DNA from: Incurvaria masculella
Lineage: Eukaryota; Arthropoda; Insecta; Lepidoptera; Incurvariidae
Length of the DNA stretch: 64,000 nucleotides
Reading direction: 5' to 3'
Assembly: GCA_946894095.1 (NCBI GenBank)
Contig: OX335646.2
Location: 16,548,077-16,612,076, forward strand
In this document: one piece after another, positions 62,501-64,000 of the stretch
How the letters are laid out: each line of letters opens with the position of its first letter
Position numbering within the stretch: position 1 is the stretch's first letter
The notes under the pieces: model-generated
Database searches by the model: none
What the model was told of the DNA's origin: nothing
The model's input: only the letters and a program-made list of their open reading frames with translations
Position numbers and translations under genes: made by a program

Positions 62501-64000
62501 TAGGGACCATAGCAGCTTCGGCTGACTTCCAGAACTAGTTACCGTCATTCAACTGACCCTAATTCAAAATATTGCCTAGGTAGGCGTGTTGAAAATGTTA
62601 CATTTTAACTGTAAATTAAGTAAAATAATTGTAATAAAAAATATCATTGCTATTCATAGGTTTGTATTTAATGTTTTCTGAAATGTGAATTGCAGCGCCA
62701 TCTATGGACTTTTATTATCCCTATTCAACACTTGTATGACGTTAGCAATCTTTCCCTAGTATCTTTTATCTATGGACTCGAGTGTCCGATACAATAATCG
62801 ACTTTGGTGACGACAGCAAGTAAGGTTGATCAACCATTGCATTCAAAATGCTAGCGCCATCTGGAAGTAGATAGGGGAAGGAATGTGTTGATTCAAATAT
62901 AATCGAGAAATTCATTGGCTGACGTAATTGTCGGGAAAGGTAAACGTTTTAGAGCAGTGGACATGTAATCTAAATGTCGGTTACGTTTAATCACGTGCTG
63001 GTTGCGACCTGAATTTGATGAAAAAATTTTTGAAGCGGCAATGGAAAGTTGTCCGTGTTTTCCATCCAGTTCAATGTAGCCGTTCTCATAAAGATAAGGT
63101 CCTGGCATTGCAACAAACCCCTTCGGAAAAGCGGTGTGTTGGGTTTATATGATGGTATGCGTCTAGCCATCCATGTCCAGTCACAAAAAAAAACCAGTAT
63201 GGTAATTTCTTTGATTTTATTTTAATCTTATTCTGAGCTGGAAATGGATGGCGATTATCACACCTATTGTCATATTAGCCCAACACCCCAGCATTCACCG
63301 AACCTCCCTCGAGCGGGACGGAATACGGCGCGGAAATGTTCATTTGCCGCTTAGACCATATTTCAGTCAATGCAATGGTATTGACCCGGTTGAGCTAACC
63401 CTGGTAGGGAAGAACGTAGTAGTTTAACAGGGGTTCCATACCATAGTTACCGCGAAGAAAATTGCATAATTTTATCGGATAAGACCACAGACCTAGCTTC
63501 TATGACCTGGGAGGTCATTCAGATAAGAGTGAGTTCAAGTTCGGGAGTGAGTTAACCTAAAAATGGCTGGAAACAATATTATTATTTAAATAACGGAACT
63601 GTTAAAATAACCTTCCAACGTATTCATGGGACAAAACAGAATTTTAGTAAACTAAAATGATGTTCAAGAAGTGCGGAAACATAAATTATTTAAAAGAGTG
63701 AGTTGATAATTAGTGAGAAATTCGAACTCTCTTTTACGTCCTTGAATGGAAAAGACAGAAAAACGTATTTTAATCCGTGGTCGACCCGAGGGTAATTCTG
63801 CAACTTCACCGTAATAATAGTTTCTTGTGTTGACATTTTCGAGAGAAAATTTATTTCTGACTCAATTTCTTTGGTCATATTTACCCATGACGAAGCAGGC
63901 CATGAAGAGGGCCAGCAGCTCGATGTTCCGGAACACGCTGACCACGTCCTCCATGAGGTTCTGCGCCGGCTGCTTGAACTCCAAGTCGATGCTCAGCATC
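59591..64000 (-). CDS. MFSD6-like major facilitator transporter, 3' part
   Basis: Exons in the window: 64000(partial)-63885, 62332-62129, 61032-60865 and 60132-59591. Phases agree at all three joins. The first part gives [20 protein letters not shown] and a membrane helix ending MACFVMG. The next exon gives [20 protein letters not shown] and [20 protein letters not shown], a hallmark of the MFSD6 group. The third gives [20 protein letters not shown] and [14 protein letters not shown]; the last gives [20 protein letters not shown], a helix, a basic FYLRRRP and a low-complexity Ala/Thr/Asp tail. The protein is a 12-helix membrane transporter-like protein; its substrate is not established. The 5' half lies beyond the window. 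Introns hold an exon-fragment array (60303-60857) and a transposase relic. Confidence 0.88.
60303..60857 (-). repeat. 137-bp tandem array of exon plus splice donor
   Basis: The 3' two thirds of exon 61032-60865, with its GT donor, is repeated four more times. Units are anchored at about 60310, 60451, 60588 and 60725 (60862 is the functional exon). Units 3 and 4 are nearly identical; unit 1 is the most diverged. Units keep an open frame ([20 protein letters not shown] in units 3 and 4) but have no 3' splice acceptor. Unit 2 has lost its GT donor. Unit joints read CTCTAGCTCGAGAGCTACTC. Confidence 0.92.
61146..61770 (+). pseudogene. Tc1/mariner-superfamily transposase relic
   Basis: Three broken frames run in order. 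[20 protein letters not shown] is the DNA-binding part. [13 protein letters not shown] holds the first catalytic Asp. [20 protein letters not shown] holds the second. Frameshifts and stops separate them and the last third is missing. The element lies in an intron of the MFSD6-like gene on the other strand. It is unlike the intact mariner at 13.6 kb. Confidence 0.75.
62890..63188 (+). mobile_element. SINE-like copy with tRNA-like head
   Basis: The head TTTTAGAGCAGTGGACATGT with AATCTAAATGTCGGTTACG resembles that at 22262. From AAGCGGCAATGGAAAGTTGT on, the body and tail (TTTTCCATCCAGTTCAATGT, GGTCCTGGCATTGCAAC, TAGCCATCCATGTCCAG) and the A-run match the 5S-headed copy. Confidence 0.75.
63236..63435 (-). 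mobile_element. SINE-like family, degenerate copy
   Basis: GGAAATGGATGGCGATTATC, CATATTAGCCCAACACCCC, TCAGTCAATGCAATGGTATT and AGGGGTTCCATACCATAG follow the order on the minus strand, with many changes. It lies 50 bp from an opposite-strand copy. Confidence 0.6.
63440..63880. other. Intron of the MFSD6-like gene
   Basis: No further feature was recognised. A minus frame at 63690-63878 is AT-driven and unsupported. Confidence 0.4.

Overview
This window looks like nuclear DNA of an insect, most likely a moth or butterfly. It is AT-rich, has almost no long reading frames, and its real genes are split by GT-AG introns and diluted by transposons. The strongest clues are a nine-exon odorant receptor of the insect 7tm_6 type, an intact mariner, a decayed Helitron helicase, RTE and Jockey/CR1-type LINE pieces, short-hairpin MITEs and a short TTAGG tract. 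I found no prokaryotic features.

Layout. 1-28 kb is gene-poor: a 58-bp satellite, inverted-repeat elements, an intact mariner (13.56-14.84 kb), a truncated Helitron (18.45-20.35 kb) and many copies of one SINE-like family. 28.1-44.6 kb (minus) is a four-exon gene (gene B) for a small single-pass membrane protein of about 268 aa. Its 12.5-kb third intron holds a nearly full-length LINE (31.96-35.55 kb). 47.36-54.03 kb (plus) is a complete odorant receptor gene whose joined exons give 390 codons plus stop. Tail to tail with it, 54.33-57.05 kb (minus) is a two-exon gene (gene A) for a secreted or membrane-anchored Pro/His/Thr-rich protein of about 763 aa. 59.59-64.0 kb (minus) is the 3' part of an MFSD6-like major facilitator gene that continues past the window.

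Two patterns stand out. First, exons of three unrelated genes have partial, mostly decayed tandem copies beside them: gene B exons 2, 3 and 4, the MFSD6-like exon before the last (a 137-bp array), and receptor exon 8. Receptor exon 2 is also flanked by duplicated intron sequence. Second, about twenty copies of a SINE-like repeat share one body and tail but carry different heads: one clearly 5S-rRNA-like, others tRNA-like, and others sharing a 45-nt block with the 5' region of the LINE here. The receptor gene is probably olfactory. Genes A and B may be distant paralogues, because both have a signal peptide, a Tyr/His-rich stretch, a Thr run and then one membrane segment. Nothing in the sequence links these genes into one pathway.

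Exon junctions were worked out by hand from splice consensus and reading phase. Repeat boundaries are approximate.
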